Part shown: piece by piece, positions 63,035 to 64,000 of the stretch
Layout: each line of letters starts with the position of its first letter
Position numbering within the stretch: position 1 is the first letter of the stretch
Assembly: GCF_039595395.1 (NCBI RefSeq)
Contig: NZ_JBCNLP010000001.1
Span: 1,240,001-1,304,000, forward strand
Length of the DNA: 64,000 bases
Direction of reading: 5' to 3'
Source of the DNA: Novosphingobium sp.
GTDB lineage: Bacteria > Pseudomonadota > Alphaproteobacteria > Sphingomonadales > Sphingomonadaceae
Made by a program: the position numbers and the translations under genes
Notes under the pieces: model-generated
What the model saw: only the letters and a program-made list of their open reading frames with translations
The model's database searches: none
Told to the model about the DNA's origin: nothing

Positions 63035-63430
63035 ATGCGGCTCGAATTCCTGATGCTGGGCGCGGCTTTGCTGCTGGCGCTGGTCAACATTCTCTGGGCG
63101 GCGCAGTTGCGCAGCAGCCGCTATGGGCTGGCCTGGAACCTGAGTGCGCGCGACAAGCCCATGCCGTCGCCCGGCCCGGTGGCGGAGCGGCTGCAAAGGG
63201 CGCAGGCCAATCTTTACGAGACCTTGCCGCTGTTTATCGGCGCGGTGCTGGGGGCGGCGGCCAGCGGCCATCTGGGGTGGAAGACGCAGATGGGCAGCGT
63301 GCTCTATGTTGCCGGGCGGGCGGTCTATCTGCCGCTTTACGCGGGCGGTGTGCCGGTGGCGCGCACGCTGGTCTGGATGGTGTCTCTGGCCGGATTGTTG
63401 TTGGTGATCGCGGCGCTGATGCTGGGATAG
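63035..63430 (+). CDS. MAPEG-family membrane protein
   Basis: A 131-residue four-helix membrane protein of the MAPEG family (relatives of glutathione transferases and eicosanoid enzymes). Hydrophobic segments are at about 5-24, 65-82, 88-100 and 108-130. The cytoplasmic loop has NLSARDKPMPSPGPVAERLQ and RAQANLYETLPLF, with the conserved Arg-Ala-x-x-Asn/Glu pattern of the family. Role in bacteria is uncertain. Confidence 0.85.
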   Translation: MRLEFLMLGAALLLALVNILWAAQLRSSRYGLAWNLSARDKPMPSPGPVAERLQRAQANLYETLPLFIGAVLGAAASGHLGWKTQMGSVLYVAGRAVYLPLYAGGVPVARTLVWMVSLAGLLLVIAALMLG

Positions 63431-63611
63431 TCATCAAAATCGCGCGCGTTTTTCTGTGAAAAACGCAGAATCCAGCCACTGTCCCACAATGATTCCGCTA
63501 TAATACTTATTACGATTTAGCTCTCCACTCATCATGCGTGGTGCGGTGGCATTTACGTTTGGCTTATAGCTTGGCCCGATCCCTTCTTGTACCCCCTTCA
63601 GGAAGCTGGCC

Positions 63612-64000
63612 TTGCTGCTTATTCAGAACAAAATTCTTGGGATGATCGCCGATGGCGAGCCGCTGGAACAGACAGCCCGGCAGATCTGCGTCAATCTGGA
63701 AGAGACGCTGCCGGGCGTGGCCAGCTCGATCCTTACGGTGGATCGCGCCGGGCTGATGCATCCGCTGGCCGGGCCCAGCCTGCCTGCCAGCTACAGCGCG
63801 GCCATCGAGGGGCTGATGATCGGGCCCGAGGTCGGCTCCTGCGGCACGGCGGCCTATCGCCGCGAACCTGTGGTGATCGACGACATCGTGCATGATCCGC
63901 GCTTTGCCCGCTTCATCCATCTGCTCGACGGGCTGGACCTGCAGGCCTGCTGGTCCTTCCCCGTGATCGATGCGACCGGACGGGTGATGGCGGTGCTGGC
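63612..64000 (+). CDS. GAF-domain sensor protein, 3' end cut by the window
   Basis: An open frame from a TTG at 63612 (GGAAG six bases upstream) to the window edge, 129 codons. An in-frame stop at 63567 limits the start. It reads LLLIQNKILGMIADGEPLEQ, then SSILTVDRAGLMHPLAGPSL, GLMIGPEVGSCGTAAYRREP and LQACWSFPVIDATGRVMAVL, the GAF domain seen at the N terminus of diguanylate cyclases, phosphodiesterases and histidine kinases. The output domain is beyond the window. Confidence 0.75.
   Translation, partial: MLLIQNKILGMIADGEPLEQTARQICVNLEETLPGVASSILTVDRAGLMHPLAGPSLPASYSAAIEGLMIGPEVGSCGTAAYRREPVVIDDIVHDPRFARFIHLLDGLDLQACWSFPVIDATGRVMAVL

Overview
The window looks like core chromosome of a GC-rich alphaproteobacterium of the order Sphingomonadales, most likely Novosphingobium or a close relative. 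The signs are an alphaproteobacterial gene order (ffs-dnaX-ybaB; rpsB-tsf-pyrH-frr-uppS-cdsA-dxr-rseP-bamA-skp-fabZ), a mitochondrial-type complex I accessory subunit, a System I cytochrome c maturation operon, and short intergenic gaps. The assignment rests on gene content and protein style; no database search was possible. No prophage, CRISPR array, insertion sequence or rRNA operon is visible.

Layout. 1-3.2 kb: start of an unidentified gene, tRNA-Ile2(CAU), a WalW-like deacetylase and an atypical histidine kinase. 3.4-8.7 kb: an Lrp regulator, then accC, accB and aroQ read leftwards, a stand-alone 3TM holin, a ferredoxin-reductase-like flavoprotein and tRNA-Pro. 9-12 kb: yajC-secD-secF. 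12-20 kb: glycosyltransferase, XRE regulator opposite a DUF6456-like protein, ABC-F ATPase, a PepSY-like protein with an OmpR/PhoQ-type two-component system, an NTF2-like secreted protein and chorismate mutase. 20-31 kb: polyprenyl diphosphate synthase, hrpB, NDUFS4-like subunit, 4.5S RNA, dnaX, ybaB, lon, hup and rlmB. 31.5-33.7 kb: tRNA-Tyr and phospholipid genes psd-pssA. 34-46.8 kb: the translation, isoprenoid and envelope cluster from rpsB to rpmE. 47-52.3 kb: tRNA-His and ccmCDEFGHI. 52.4-58.2 kb: kup, sodB, corA and an MscS channel. 58.4-64 kb: an accessory stretch with a GH75-like secreted protein, small unknown proteins, a flavin reductase remnant, a phage-lysozyme-like protein, a metallophosphoesterase, a MAPEG protein and a truncated GAF-domain sensor.

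How the genes work together. The clusters cover envelope building: fatty acid initiation and elongation (accBC, fabZ), polyprenyl carriers (dxr, uppS), phospholipids (cdsA, pssA, psd), protein export and outer membrane assembly (SecDF-YajC, RseP, BamA, Skp). Respiration is served by the ccm operon, the complex I subunit and a likely ubiquinone side-chain synthase.

The most unusual structure is a dispersed intergenic repeat family not explained by any gene. Nine loci carry twelve copies of a short GCGAGGG...CCCTCGC hairpin preceded by GGGAGC. The hairpin tips vary with compensating base changes. Every copy lies in the 3' flank of a gene (11-85 nt from a stop codon) and none lies between divergent genes. 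Two arm types exist; three loci combine both, head to head, into 230-270 bp elements around a central inverted repeat. They could be mobile palindromic (REP/BIME- or MITE-like) elements, transcription ends, or both.
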